Of a stretch of DNA of 64,000 nucleotides, positions 16,652 to 25,290 are shown in pieces; the stretch's first letter is position 1; each line of letters opens with the position of its first letter. Source of the stretch: Rhizobacter koreensis (lineage in GTDB: Bacteria; Pseudomonadota; Gammaproteobacteria; Burkholderiales; Burkholderiaceae_C); assembly GCF_013366375.1 (NCBI RefSeq), contig NZ_JABWMJ010000007.1, positions 1-64,000 on the forward strand, given 5' to 3'. The position numbers were made by a program, and so were the translations under genes. The notes under the pieces are model-generated. The model saw nothing but the letters and a program-made list of their open reading frames with translations, made no database searches and was not told the DNA's origin.

Positions 16652-17926
16652 TCAGAACAGACGCGGGCGCGGCCGGATCAGCTGCGCGAGGTCGACCGCG
16701 TTGGCCATCGCCTGGTAGCCCAGGCTGTTCGGGTGCAGCGTGTCGCCGCTGTCGAACTCGGCGCGCATCACGCGCGGGTTGGCAGGGTCGCGGGTGGCCA
16801 GATCGAAGTCGATCACCGCGTCGTACATGCCGCTGTTGCGGATCCAGTCGTTGACGACGACGCGCTGCGCCTCGCGGGCTTCGGGCGCCGCGCCGTACGG
16901 CGTGAGCGTCGCGCCGAGGATGCGCTTGCGCTTGGCGTGCGCGCGCGTGATCAGCTGACGGTGCCCCTCGATGATCCGGTCGGCGGTCGCGCCGCCGCTG
17001 ATGTCGTTGATGCCCTCGAGCACGATGATCGTGTAGGCGCCGGTCTGCGACAGCACGTCGCGATCGAAGCGCGCGAGCGCCGGATCGCCGGTGCCGCCGG
17101 TGAGCACGCGGTTGCCGCCGATGCCGAGGTTGACGACGCCCATCGGCGCGCTCGCCGTCGCCGCGAGCAGGCGACGTGCGAGGTAGTCGGGGTAGCGCGT
17201 GTTGGTGTTGGGCGTCGACTGGCTGCCGTCGGTGATCGAGTCGCCGAAGCACACCACCGAACCGGGCGAGCGTGCGTTGGACACGTCGACGCCGGTCAGG
17301 AAGTACCACGCCGTGCGCGACGTGGTGGCCGTGAACGACCCCGCGCCGAGTTGGTTGCCCTCGCCGAGGTACGACAGCACCTGCGTGGCCGGGCGCGCGT
17401 TGTGCAGCGTCACCGGCGAGGTGCCCGACGAGGTGTTGGACGCGATGTAGACGTCGATCGTGAGGTCGCCCTCGTTCGGCACGTTCCACGAGATCCAGTC
17501 GCTGTAGAGCTCGCCGAACGCCGGGATGTTGAACGTCGGCCGTCCATTGAACAGCAGCTGGCGCGCCGAGCCGGCGGCGATCTGGTCGGCACTGCCGGTG
17601 AGCGCGACGGAAGCACCGCTGATGAGAAGCGGCGTCGTTCCGTAGCGGTTCGACAGCTTCACGCGCAGCGAGTCGCCGCCGACGCTCAGGTGCACCTGCT
17701 GGCGAATGGTCTGGTTGTTGATCTGGTTCGCGGCAGCGGGCGCCGCCGAGACCGGGGCCGTCGACCAGCTTGCCGACGAGTTGAGGTCCTGGCGCGAGAT
17801 CGCGGCCGCTTCGTTCGACCAGCCGAGACCCGCGGCCACCGCCGGCACGCCGACGACGAACGCGCGGCGATCCAGCTTGATGCCGGCACGGTCCGTCGGC
17901 TGGGTGGGCAAGACTTTCGATTTCAT
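16652..17926 (-). CDS. secreted SGNH/GDSL hydrolase, XynE-like, copy 2, Tat type (424 aa)
   Basis: The N-terminus KLDRRAFVVGVPAVAAGLG (RR at 20-21) is a twin-arginine signal, unlike copies 1 and 3. The mature part starts near ISRQDLNSSASW. It has the same two-part build: a beta domain, then FGDSITDG (block I), GIGGNRV (block II), LEGIND (block III) and DTLHPNSLGY (block V). Very similar to copy 4 over its full length (ISRQDLN-SASW, NLGIGGNRVL, IRPRPRLF-like end). Tat export suggests folding before export. It lies between copies 1 and 3 in the same direction. Confidence 0.88.
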   Translation of the reverse strand: MKSKVLPTQPTDRAGIKLDRRAFVVGVPAVAAGLGWSNEAAAISRQDLNSSASWSTAPVSAAPAAANQINNQTIRQQVHLSVGGDSLRVKLSNRYGTTPLLISGASVALTGSADQIAAGSARQLLFNGRPTFNIPAFGELYSDWISWNVPNEGDLTIDVYIASNTSSGTSPVTLHNARPATQVLSYLGEGNQLGAGSFTATTSRTAWYFLTGVDVSNARSPGSVVCFGDSITDGSQSTPNTNTRYPDYLARRLLAATASAPMGVVNLGIGGNRVLTGGTGDPALARFDRDVLSQTGAYTIIVLEGINDISGGATADRIIEGHRQLITRAHAKRKRILGATLTPYGAAPEAREAQRVVVNDWIRNSGMYDAVIDFDLATRDPANPRVMRAEFDSGDTLHPNSLGYQAMANAVDLAQLIRPRPRLF

Positions 17927-18105
17927 CGTGCGTTCTCCTCGTGGCAGTGAGCGGGCATCGAGTCACGGAATTTCCGTCTCATCGGTTGTCTCCTTGGTGT
18001 TGTGGTGGCACGAAAACGGCCCGCCTCGACGGGCGGGCCCAAAGGGAAGTCACTCGCTCGGTGTCGCCGTCCTTCGTCGTGGTGCGCGCGCCTCGGATGC
18101 GCGGG

Positions 18106-19374
18106 TCACTTGAAGAGGTCGAGCGGAATGGCGTTGCCCATCACGGCATAGCCCGCGTCGTTCGGATGCAGCTGGTCGCCGATCTGCAACGAGGCGATCA
18201 TCAGTCGGGGGTTCGCGGGGTCACGGATCACCGCGTCGAAGTCGATGAAGCCATCGTGCTCGCGGGTGGTCCGGATCCAGCTGTTGACCGTCTGCCGGCG
18301 CGACTCGACCGAGTCGGATCCCCGCCCGTTCGGCGTGATGGTGCCGACGTAGATCTTCAGCTGTTGCAGGCGAGCCCGCGCCACGACCTGCTGCAGAGAC
18401 GCGATCACGTCCTCGGCGGACGTTCCGCCGTTGATGTCGTTGATGCCCAGGAGAAGGATCACGTGCGTCGCGCCGGTCTGCGCGATCACATCGGCGTCCA
18501 TCCGCGCGAGCGCGCTCGGGTTGGTCGCGCCGCCACCGAAGGCGACCCGGTTGCCGCCGATGCCGACGTCGGCCACTCCGAGTCGCATCGTGGGCAGGAG
18601 GCGCCGCGCGAGCACGTCGGGCCAGCGCGAGTTGGTGTTGGCACTCGATCCGAAGCCTTCGGTGATCGAGTCGCCGAACGCCACGATGGCACCGCGTCGC
18701 CCCGGCGCGTCGACGTCGATCGCGGCAAGGAAGTTCCAGATCGTGCGCGTCGAGGCTTGGGGGAACGCCGTCGAGCCGACGAAGTTGCCGGTCTGCGAAA
18801 CGTAGTTGGTCTGCTGTGCCGTCGTGCGCACCGTGAGCACCGTGCCGGTGGCCGAGGTATCACCCGGCAGGTACAGGTCGACCGCGACGTCGCCGAGGTC
18901 GGGCACGTCGAGCGTGACCCAGTCGCTGACCATCTCGGCGAACGGCGGGATCGTGACCGACGCGCTGCCGGCGAACGCGAGCGGCCGGCTGCTCGCCGGG
19001 TCGATGCCGTTGCCGGTGGTGCGCAGCGCGATCTGCGCAGCGCCGACCTCGAGCGGCAGCGGGTTCCAGCGGTTCGACAGCTTGATGCGCACCCGCGAGC
19101 CGCCGATGCTCAGGTGCGCGATCTCGCGCAAGGTCTGGTTGTTGACGCGATTTCCGGCCGACGGGTTGGCCGCGAACATCGGAACGCCCCAGCTGACGAC
19201 GGCGTTCGGATCGCCGATCGGCGCCTGCGCGTGGCCGAGGGTGGGCAGCGCCACGAGCGACGCTCCCGCGAGCAGTACGAAGGCCTGCATCAGACCGCGC
19301 CGCGCGCCGTCGAGACGACGGCGCCCCTGCCCGGCGCAGGTCCGCATCGCTGCCTTCAATGCCGTGAAGTTCAT
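18106..19374 (-). CDS. secreted SGNH/GDSL hydrolase, XynE-like, copy 3 (422 aa)
   Basis: The start at 19374 (MNFTALKAAM) precedes a Sec-type hydrophobic segment (about 28-49, ending LGHAQ); the frame stays open to 20064 only as a shadow of the next gene. Domains and motifs as in copy 1: AFGDSITEG, GIGGNRV, LLGIND, DQLHPNDAGY. It shares with copy 1 the stretches AGNRVNNQTLREIAHLSIGGSRVRIKLSNRWNPLPL and RTIWNFLAAIDV in near-identical form, so these two are paralogues from a tandem duplication. Confidence 0.88.
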   Translation of the reverse strand: MNFTALKAAMRTCAGQGRRRLDGARRGLMQAFVLLAGASLVALPTLGHAQAPIGDPNAVVSWGVPMFAANPSAGNRVNNQTLREIAHLSIGGSRVRIKLSNRWNPLPLEVGAAQIALRTTGNGIDPASSRPLAFAGSASVTIPPFAEMVSDWVTLDVPDLGDVAVDLYLPGDTSATGTVLTVRTTAQQTNYVSQTGNFVGSTAFPQASTRTIWNFLAAIDVDAPGRRGAIVAFGDSITEGFGSSANTNSRWPDVLARRLLPTMRLGVADVGIGGNRVAFGGGATNPSALARMDADVIAQTGATHVILLLGINDINGGTSAEDVIASLQQVVARARLQQLKIYVGTITPNGRGSDSVESRRQTVNSWIRTTREHDGFIDFDAVIRDPANPRLMIASLQIGDQLHPNDAGYAVMGNAIPLDLFK

Positions 19375-19460
19375 GAATGTCTCCTGTCTTCGTGAGCCGC
19401 CGGCGCACAGCGCTGCGGCGGCCCGATCTGGTTCTTGTAGGGGGTACGACGGGCCGCGCG

Positions 19461-20750
19461 TCAGAGCAGGCGCGGTCGCGGTCCGGCAAACAGGCTCAGC
19501 GGAACGGCATTGGCCATCGCGGCGTAGCCGGCGCTGTTGGGGTGCAGCGTGTCGCCGCTGTCGTACATCGCGAGCATGACGCGCGGGTTTGCCGGATCGC
19601 GCACCGCGGCGTCGAAGTCGATGACCGCGTCGTACTCGCCGCTGCTGCGGATCCACGCGTTGACCGCCTGACGTTCGGCCTCGCGCGCTTCCGGCGCGTT
19701 GCCGTACGGCGTGAGTGTCGCGCCGTAGATCTTCTTGCCCTTCGAGTGCGCGCGGCGGATCAGCTGCCGATGGCCGTCGATGATCCGCGGCGCCGTGGCG
19801 CCGCCGCTGATATCGTTGATGCCTTCGAGGACGACGATGTTGTAGACGCCGGTCTGCGCGAGCACGTCCCGATCGAAGCGCGCCAGTGCGCTGTCGCCGG
19901 TGCCGGTGGCGAGCACGCGGTTGCCGCCGATGCCGAGGTTGACGACACCCATCGGTGCCGACGGGCTCGCGGCCAGCAGCCGTTGCGCGAGGTAGTCGGG
20001 GTAGCGCGCGTTGGCGCCGATCGTCGACCAGCTGCCGTCGGTGATCGAATCGCCGAAGCAGCACACCGAGCCCGGCGAGCGGCTGTTCGAGACGTCGACA
20101 CCCGTGAGGAAGTACCAGGCCGTGCGGCTCGCGACGGTGGGGAACGTCGGCGTGCCCGCCACGTTGCCGTTGGCCAGGTACGAGAGCACCTGCCCTGCCG
20201 GGCGCGCGTTGTGCAGCGTCAGCGGCGACGTGCCCGACGACGTGTTCGACGCGATGTAGACGTCGATCACCAGATCGCTCTGGCTGGGCACGTTCCAGCC
20301 GATCCAGTCGCTGTACAGCTCGCCGAAGGCGGGAATGGTGAAGAAGGTCCGACCATTGAACGTGAGGGTGCGGGCCGACCCGGCCTGCGCGTTCTCGTTG
20401 CCGGCGGAGACGCCGATCGTCGCCGCGCTGACGACCAGCGTGCTCGTGCCGTAGCGGTTGGACAGCTTGACCCGAAGCGAGTCGCCGCCGACGCTCAGGT
20501 GGACGACCTGGCGGATGGTCTGGTTGTTGATCTGGTTGTCGGCGGCTGGAGCCGCCGACACCGGTGCGGCGGCCCAGCTCGCACTGGCGTTGAGATCCTG
20601 CCGCGAGATCGCGAACGCCGACGGCGCCAGCGCAAGACCCGCCGCGGCGGCCGGCACGCCGACCATGAACGAGCGTCGGCCCAGCCTTCCGCCGGAGCCT
20701 GCGCTCGGGTCGCCCGCCTCCGGTCGCGTCGGAACGGATTCCAGCTTCAT
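19461..20750 (-). CDS. secreted SGNH/GDSL hydrolase, XynE-like, copy 4, Tat type (429 aa)
   Basis: The start is placed at ATG 20750 (MKLESVPTRPEAG), with an AGGAGA site just upstream; the frame is open to 20828. Twin-arginine signal GRLGRRSFMVGVPAAAAGLALAPSAFA (RR at 25-26). SGNH blocks: FGDSITDG, GIGGNRV, LEGIND, DTLHPNSAGY. The nucleophile region has a CC pair (SVCCFGDSITDG). It is paired with copy 2. Being nearest to the transporter gene, it may be the first gene of the hydrolase transcript. Confidence 0.88.
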   Translation of the reverse strand: MKLESVPTRPEAGDPSAGSGGRLGRRSFMVGVPAAAAGLALAPSAFAISRQDLNASASWAAAPVSAAPAADNQINNQTIRQVVHLSVGGDSLRVKLSNRYGTSTLVVSAATIGVSAGNENAQAGSARTLTFNGRTFFTIPAFGELYSDWIGWNVPSQSDLVIDVYIASNTSSGTSPLTLHNARPAGQVLSYLANGNVAGTPTFPTVASRTAWYFLTGVDVSNSRSPGSVCCFGDSITDGSWSTIGANARYPDYLAQRLLAASPSAPMGVVNLGIGGNRVLATGTGDSALARFDRDVLAQTGVYNIVVLEGINDISGGATAPRIIDGHRQLIRRAHSKGKKIYGATLTPYGNAPEAREAERQAVNAWIRSSGEYDAVIDFDAAVRDPANPRVMLAMYDSGDTLHPNSAGYAAMANAVPLSLFAGPRPRLL

Positions 20751-20865
20751 CGTGTCGTCTCCTGTCGTTGTTGTGTGGCCCGGCAGCCCATCGTCGTGGC
20801 TGCGCGAGGCGCCCTCGTTCGAACGCACCCTCCGGACGGGCGGGTGCGGTGCGCGGTGGCGAGCC

Positions 20866-22563
20866 TCAGTCGTTCGCGTAGATGTCGACGTCCTTGGTCT
20901 CGCGGATGAAGAGCGTGCCGATGATGAAGGTCATCACCGCGATCACGATCGGGTACCACAGGCCGTTGTACATGTTGCCCGTGGAGGCGACGATCGCGAA
21001 CGTCGTCGTCGGCAGGAGCCCGCCGAACCAGCCGTTGCCCACGTGGTACGGCAGGCTCATCGACGTGTAGCGGATGCGCGTGGGGAAGAGCTCCACCAGC
21101 GCCGCGGCGATCGGGCCATAGACCATCGTCACGTAGATGACGAGGATCCACAGGATCGCGACGATCTTCCACCACTGCCCGCCCATGAACTCGATCGGCT
21201 TGGCCTTGGCCGGGTAGCCCGCGGCGCTGAGCGCGCTGCCGATCTCCTTCTTGAACGCGGCGATCTTGGCGGTGCTGTCGGCGTCGAACTTCTGGTTGAC
21301 GACGTTGGCCGCCGGCGGCGTGATGGTGGTGTTGCCGATCGTGACGGTCGCGGGCGTGCCGGCCGGCGCGTCGGCGTTGTCGTAGCTGACCGAGCTTTGC
21401 GCGAGGAAGCGCTTGGCGATGTCGCACGAGGTGCGGAAGTCGATCTCGCGCGCGATCGGGCTGCCCTGGAACGAGCACTGGCTCGGGTCGGCGTGGACGA
21501 CGACCTTGTTGTTGGCCTGCGCGGCGGCAAGCTCGGGGTTGGCCGCCTGCGTGAGCGCGCCGAACAGCGGGAAGTAGGTCAGCGCCGCAATCAGGCAGCC
21601 GGCCATGATGATGGGCTTTCTGCCGATGCGGTCGGACAAGGCGCCGAACACGATGAAGAACGGCGTGCCGAGCAGGAGCGCCGCGCCGATCATGAGCTGC
21701 GCGGTGGTGGCCTCGACCTTGAGCTGCGCGGTGAGGAAAAAGAGCGCGTAGAACTGGCCCGTGTACCAGACGACGCCCTGGCCGGCGGTGAGGCCCAGCA
21801 GGGCCAGCAGCACGATCTTGCCGTTCTTCCAGTTGGCGAACGACTCCGACAGCGGCGCCTTCGAGGTCTTGCCCTCGGACTTCATCTTGGCGAACGCCGG
21901 CGACTCGTTGAGCTTGAGCCGGATCCACACCGAGATGCCCAGCAGCACGATGGAGATCAGGAACGGGATGCGCCAGCCCCAGGCGTTGAAGGCCTCGTCG
22001 CCGACCATGGCCTTGACGGCGATGATGACGATGAGCGAGAGGAACAGGCCCATCGTCGCGGTGGTCTGGATCCACGAGGTGTACGCGCCGCGCTTGCCGT
22101 GCGGGGCGTGCTCGGCCACGTAGGTCGCCGCACCGCCGTACTCACCGCCGAGCGCCAGGCCCTGCACCAGGCGCAGCGCCACGAGGATGATCGGCGCGGC
22201 CGCGCCGATGGCGGCGTAGTTGGGCAGGATGCCGACGATGAAGGTCGACAGGCCCATCAAGAGGATGGTGACGAGGAAGGTGTACTTGCGGCCGATCATG
22301 TCGCCCAGGCGCCCGAACACGATGGCCCCGAACGGTCGCACCAGAAAGCCCGCCGCGAACGCCATCAGCGAGGCGATGAACGCGGCCGTGGGATCGAGCG
22401 CGGCGAAGAACTGCCGGCCGATGATCGCCGCCAGCGACCCGTACAGGTAGAAGTCGTACCACTCGAACACGGTCCCCAGACTCGACGCGAAGATGACCTT
22501 CTTCTCTTCGCTGGTCATGGGTCGTGGGACCTGTTGGTTGGCGGGAATCGCGGCTGCGACCAT
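20866..22563 (-). CDS. MHS-family MFS transporter with a large periplasmic insertion (565 aa)
   Basis: Metabolite:H+ symporter of the ShiA/KgtP/ProP group: GTVFEWYDFYLYGSLA in helix 1, RPFGAIVFGRLGDMIGRK (loop 2-3), LRLVQGLALGGEYGGAATYVAEHAP (helix 4-5) and GALSDRIGRKPIIMAG (loop 8-9) are diagnostic. Usual length is 420-450 residues; here about 130 extra residues (roughly 350-480, with SQCSFQGSPIAREIDFRTSCD and ITPPAANVV) are inserted between two late helices, probably outside the membrane, with two Cys that may pair. Expected substrates are organic acids or similar small anions. It is directly upstream of the four secreted hydrolases, in the same direction. Confidence 0.85.
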   Translation of the reverse strand: MVAAAIPANQQVPRPMTSEEKKVIFASSLGTVFEWYDFYLYGSLAAIIGRQFFAALDPTAAFIASLMAFAAGFLVRPFGAIVFGRLGDMIGRKYTFLVTILLMGLSTFIVGILPNYAAIGAAAPIILVALRLVQGLALGGEYGGAATYVAEHAPHGKRGAYTSWIQTTATMGLFLSLIVIIAVKAMVGDEAFNAWGWRIPFLISIVLLGISVWIRLKLNESPAFAKMKSEGKTSKAPLSESFANWKNGKIVLLALLGLTAGQGVVWYTGQFYALFFLTAQLKVEATTAQLMIGAALLLGTPFFIVFGALSDRIGRKPIIMAGCLIAALTYFPLFGALTQAANPELAAAQANNKVVVHADPSQCSFQGSPIAREIDFRTSCDIAKRFLAQSSVSYDNADAPAGTPATVTIGNTTITPPAANVVNQKFDADSTAKIAAFKKEIGSALSAAGYPAKAKPIEFMGGQWWKIVAILWILVIYVTMVYGPIAAALVELFPTRIRYTSMSLPYHVGNGWFGGLLPTTTFAIVASTGNMYNGLWYPIVIAVMTFIIGTLFIRETKDVDIYAND

Positions 22564-22987
22564 CGGCGGGCTCCTACGGTGGAAGTGGAATGGCGTGAGT
22601 GCCGGGGGACGCGCTCACCCCCGGGATGGCGCCGAGAATTGCATACGCCGGTCGCTTCCTGAATCCGGACTTAACGCTCCGGCAACGTTCTTGTAAAAAG
22701 GCCCACTCGACGCGCGCCGGCTTTGACAGCGATTGACATTGCAGTGCAGCAAGTCACCATCACGCCCGACACGCCACCGGTTGAACACCGCAGGGCTGGG
22801 GCCCGAAACAGCCGACGCAGCGGTCGTGGCCGCAGTACGCGATGTCCTGCAGCCGCATCGGCTCGCGAGAGCCGACAACCGGGGCATACACGGTTCGACC
22901 GATCGCACGCGTTCTTGTAAAAGCCGACACTCGCGAATCGATCCTTTGACAGGATTGACATTGCGCCGCAACACGAAGGACGCCTGC
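22564..22987. promoter_or_regulatory. divergent control region with two long direct repeats, 424 bp
   Basis: It separates the transporter gene (left) and the ScfR-like regulator gene (right). Two copies of a 55-60 bp sequence lie 224 bp apart in the same direction: CGTTCTTGTAAAA at 22686-22698 and 22910-22922, each followed about 25 bp later by TTTGACAG-GATTGACATTGC (22722-22742 and 22945-22964). The second copy ends about 23 nt before the regulator start. They are candidate binding sites for the regulator or repeated promoters. Confidence 0.6.
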
Positions 22988-24619
22988 TTGGCTCGCACCC
23001 TGATCGGCTCACGCATCCGCGACCGTCGCAAGGCGCTCGGCACGACCCAGCTCGCACTGGCGCAGCAGGTCGGCATCTCGCCGTCGTACCTGAACCTGAT
23101 CGAGAGCAACCGGCGCAACATCGGCGGCACGCTGCTGCGCCGCATCGCCGACGAACTTGGCCTCGGGGTCGACGACTTCGACGGCGCCGTCGAGCGGCGG
23201 CTCGTCGACGAGTTGGCCGAGGTCGCGGCGGCGCTCCAGGGCGGCCCGGCTCGCCCGGAGCCCGAGAGCTCCGCGCGCCTGGCAGCCGAGCATCCGCTCT
23301 GGGCGCAGACGCTGGTGTCGCTGCACCGCGCCTGCCTCGACCGCGACCAGACCATCGCGAGCCTCTCGGACCGGCTCAATCAGGACCCGTTCCTCGGCGA
23401 GGCGGTCCACCAGATGCTCAGCAAGGTGACCGCGATCCGCTCGGCCTGCGAGATCCTCGAAGGCGACGACGCACTGCAGCCCGGCCAGCGCGAGCGGTTC
23501 CTCTCGATCGTCAGCCAGGACAGCCGGCGCCTCGCGGACGTGGCGAGCTCGCTCGCCGCGTTCTTCGACAAGGCGCGCATGCGCTCGCGCTCGATCACGC
23601 CGGTCGAGGAGGTCGACGACCTGATCGGCGAGAGCGAGAACCACTTTCCCTCGCTCGAGGACGCCGCCGAACGGGTGCGCGCCTCGTGGCCCGCGGGCAG
23701 CGACGACGTCGAGCACGCGCTCACCGCCTACCTGCTGCGCGCGCACGGCGTGCACGTGCGACGGGTGCCGGCGAGCGTCGGCGCCGGCACGAGCGCGACG
23801 CAGCGAGTCGCTCCGCACTTCGACCCCGATGCCCACACGCTCGAGCTGCCCGAGCTCGCCGCCGGGCCGACACGCCGCTTCGCGCTCGCCCGCCTCGCGG
23901 CCAGCCTCGCCTGCTTCGCCGAGGTCGCGCAGATCGTCGAGACCTCCGATCTGCTGCATGCGCCGGCGGCTCGCCGCAAGGCGCGCGCCGCGCTGATCGC
24001 CTACGTCGCCGGCGCCATCCTGATGCCGTACGAGGCGTTCCGCGCCGAGGCCGTCGCCAGCCGCTACGACGTCGGTCACCTGTGCCGGCGCTTTCGCGTC
24101 AGCTTGGAGCAGGCGGCGCACCGCCTCACCACCCTGCGTCGCGCCGGCGCCGAAGGCGTGCGCTTCGGTTTCATCCGCGCCGACGCATCGGGGCACCTCA
24201 GCAAGCGCCTCGCCCTGCCGGACCTCGCGATGCCGCGCTACAGCTTCGCGTGCCCGCTCTGGGCGCTGCACGAGGCGTTCCAGACGCCCGGTCAGCTCAA
24301 GCGTCAGCTGGTCGAGTTCCCCAACGGCACGCGCTATGTCTTCTTCGCCCAGACGGTCGAGAAGGCGCGCGAGTCGCCGCACGGGCCGCGCCGGCTGATG
24401 GCCCTCATGCTGGCGTGCAACGTGTTGCACGCGCCGGCCATTGCCTATGCCGATGGGCTCGATCTCTCGTCGGCGGCGCCGGCGGTGCCGGTGGGTCAGA
24501 CCTGCCGCATGTGCGTGCGGCGGGGCTGCGCGTGGCGCCAGGAGGCGCCGATCATCGAGGACGCGAGCGAGCCCGCGCACCGGGAAGATTCCGATTACGG
24601 CGCGCTCCATCCGCTCTAG
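22988..24619 (+). CDS. XRE-family regulator of the ScfR (short-chain acyl sensing) type (543 aa)
   Basis: A TTG start (22988) gives LARTLIGSRIRDRRKALGTTQ, the usual beginning of this family; the longer frame lacks coding character. Residues about 8-60 are an XRE helix-turn-helix (TTQLALAQQVGISPSYLNLIESNRR). Residues about 130-195 (LSKVTAIRSACEILEG...FLSIVSQDSRRLADVAS) resemble a HisKA dimerisation helix pair, but with Lys in place of His. The middle matches the IrrE-like region without an HExxH, so it is not a protease. The C-terminus has the DUF2083-type Cys motif CRMCVRRGCAWRQEAP. Relatives (RamB, PrpR, MccR) sense short-chain acyl-CoA and control acetate or propionate use. Regulates probably its divergent neighbour. 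Confidence 0.8.
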   Translation: MARTLIGSRIRDRRKALGTTQLALAQQVGISPSYLNLIESNRRNIGGTLLRRIADELGLGVDDFDGAVERRLVDELAEVAAALQGGPARPEPESSARLAAEHPLWAQTLVSLHRACLDRDQTIASLSDRLNQDPFLGEAVHQMLSKVTAIRSACEILEGDDALQPGQRERFLSIVSQDSRRLADVASSLAAFFDKARMRSRSITPVEEVDDLIGESENHFPSLEDAAERVRASWPAGSDDVEHALTAYLLRAHGVHVRRVPASVGAGTSATQRVAPHFDPDAHTLELPELAAGPTRRFALARLAASLACFAEVAQIVETSDLLHAPAARRKARAALIAYVAGAILMPYEAFRAEAVASRYDVGHLCRRFRVSLEQAAHRLTTLRRAGAEGVRFGFIRADASGHLSKRLALPDLAMPRYSFACPLWALHEAFQTPGQLKRQLVEFPNGTRYVFFAQTVEKARESPHGPRRLMALMLACNVLHAPAIAYADGLDLSSAAPAVPVGQTCRMCVRRGCAWRQEAPIIEDASEPAHREDSDYGALHPL

Positions 24620-24656
24620 GCTCCGCCCTTCGCCCACCCTCACGAACGCCGATCCC

Positions 24657-25025
24657 ATGACCGCACGCGTGCTCATCGCCGAGGACGAAGAGAACATCGC
24701 GGAGTCGCTCAGCTTCATCCTGCGCCGCGACGGCTTCGAGGTCGATGGCGTGAGCGACGGCGCGAGCGCGCTCAACCGCGTGCGCGGTGGCCGCTTCGAC
24801 CTCCTCATGCTCGACGTGATGCTGCCGGCCATGAACGGCTTCGAGGTGCTGAAGAACCTGCGCGCCGACGCCGCGCTGCGCGACCTGCCGGTGGTGGTGG
24901 TGAGCGCCAAGGCACAGGCGCAAGACCGCGAGCTCGCCGCCTCGTTCGGCGTGCAGGCCTACGTGACCAAGCCGTTCTCGAACCGCGAGGTGGTCGACCT
25001 GGTACGGCGCCTCACCGCGCGCTGA
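24657..25025 (+). CDS. CheY-like single-domain response regulator (122 aa)
   Basis: A receiver domain with no output domain: acidic pair in LIAEDEEN, phospho-acceptor Asp in LLMLDVMLPAMNGFEVL, Ser in VVVVSAKAQ and Lys in VTKPFSN. It lies 37 nt after the ScfR-like gene and 1 nt before a small membrane protein gene and then a histidine kinase gene, so it is the likely phosphorylation target of that kinase. Signalling must pass on through protein contacts. The start is ATG 24657; upstream in-frame codons belong to the previous gene's shadow. Confidence 0.88.
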   Translation: MTARVLIAEDEENIAESLSFILRRDGFEVDGVSDGASALNRVRGGRFDLLMLDVMLPAMNGFEVLKNLRADAALRDLPVVVVSAKAQAQDRELAASFGVQAYVTKPFSNREVVDLVRRLTAR

Positions 25026-25026
25026 G

Positions 25027-25290
25027 GTGGACCCGGGCGCGCCGTCGCCGCGCGCACGCCAGCGCGCGGCGCTCGCGCCGGTGTTCGGCGCCTTCCTGCT
25101 GCTGCCGCCGTTCGTGTGGCTGTTCGCCGGCTACCGCACCGTCTTCGGCGTGCCGCTGATCGTCGCCTACCTGTTCGGGGTGTGGCTCGCGCTGATCGCG
25201 CTCACCTGGTGGCTGACGCGCCAGGTCGGCGCGGATGCCCCGGCGCACGCCGAACCCGCCACCGAGACGGCGCCACCGCCGGAGCCCTGA
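25027..25290 (+). CDS. small two-helix membrane protein next to an SLC5-type sensor kinase (87 aa)
   Basis: GTG start at 25027, one base after the response regulator stop; the TGA overlaps the ATG of the kinase. Two hydrophobic helices (about 17-35, 40-63), with FGVPLIVAYLFGVWLALIALTWWL resembling small subunits found beside sodium:solute symporters (compare YjcH/DUF485 and DUF4212). The C-terminus is Ala/Pro/Glu-rich. It likely sits in the inner membrane with the transporter-kinase. Confidence 0.7.
   Translation: MDPGAPSPRARQRAALAPVFGAFLLLPPFVWLFAGYRTVFGVPLIVAYLFGVWLALIALTWWLTRQVGADAPAHAEPATETAPPPEP

Noticed and set aside
22722-22742. A sigma-54 promoter in the direct repeats (TTGACA...TTGCA)
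   Set aside because: The spacing between the GG-like and GC elements is not the required 10 bp, and the GG is missing.
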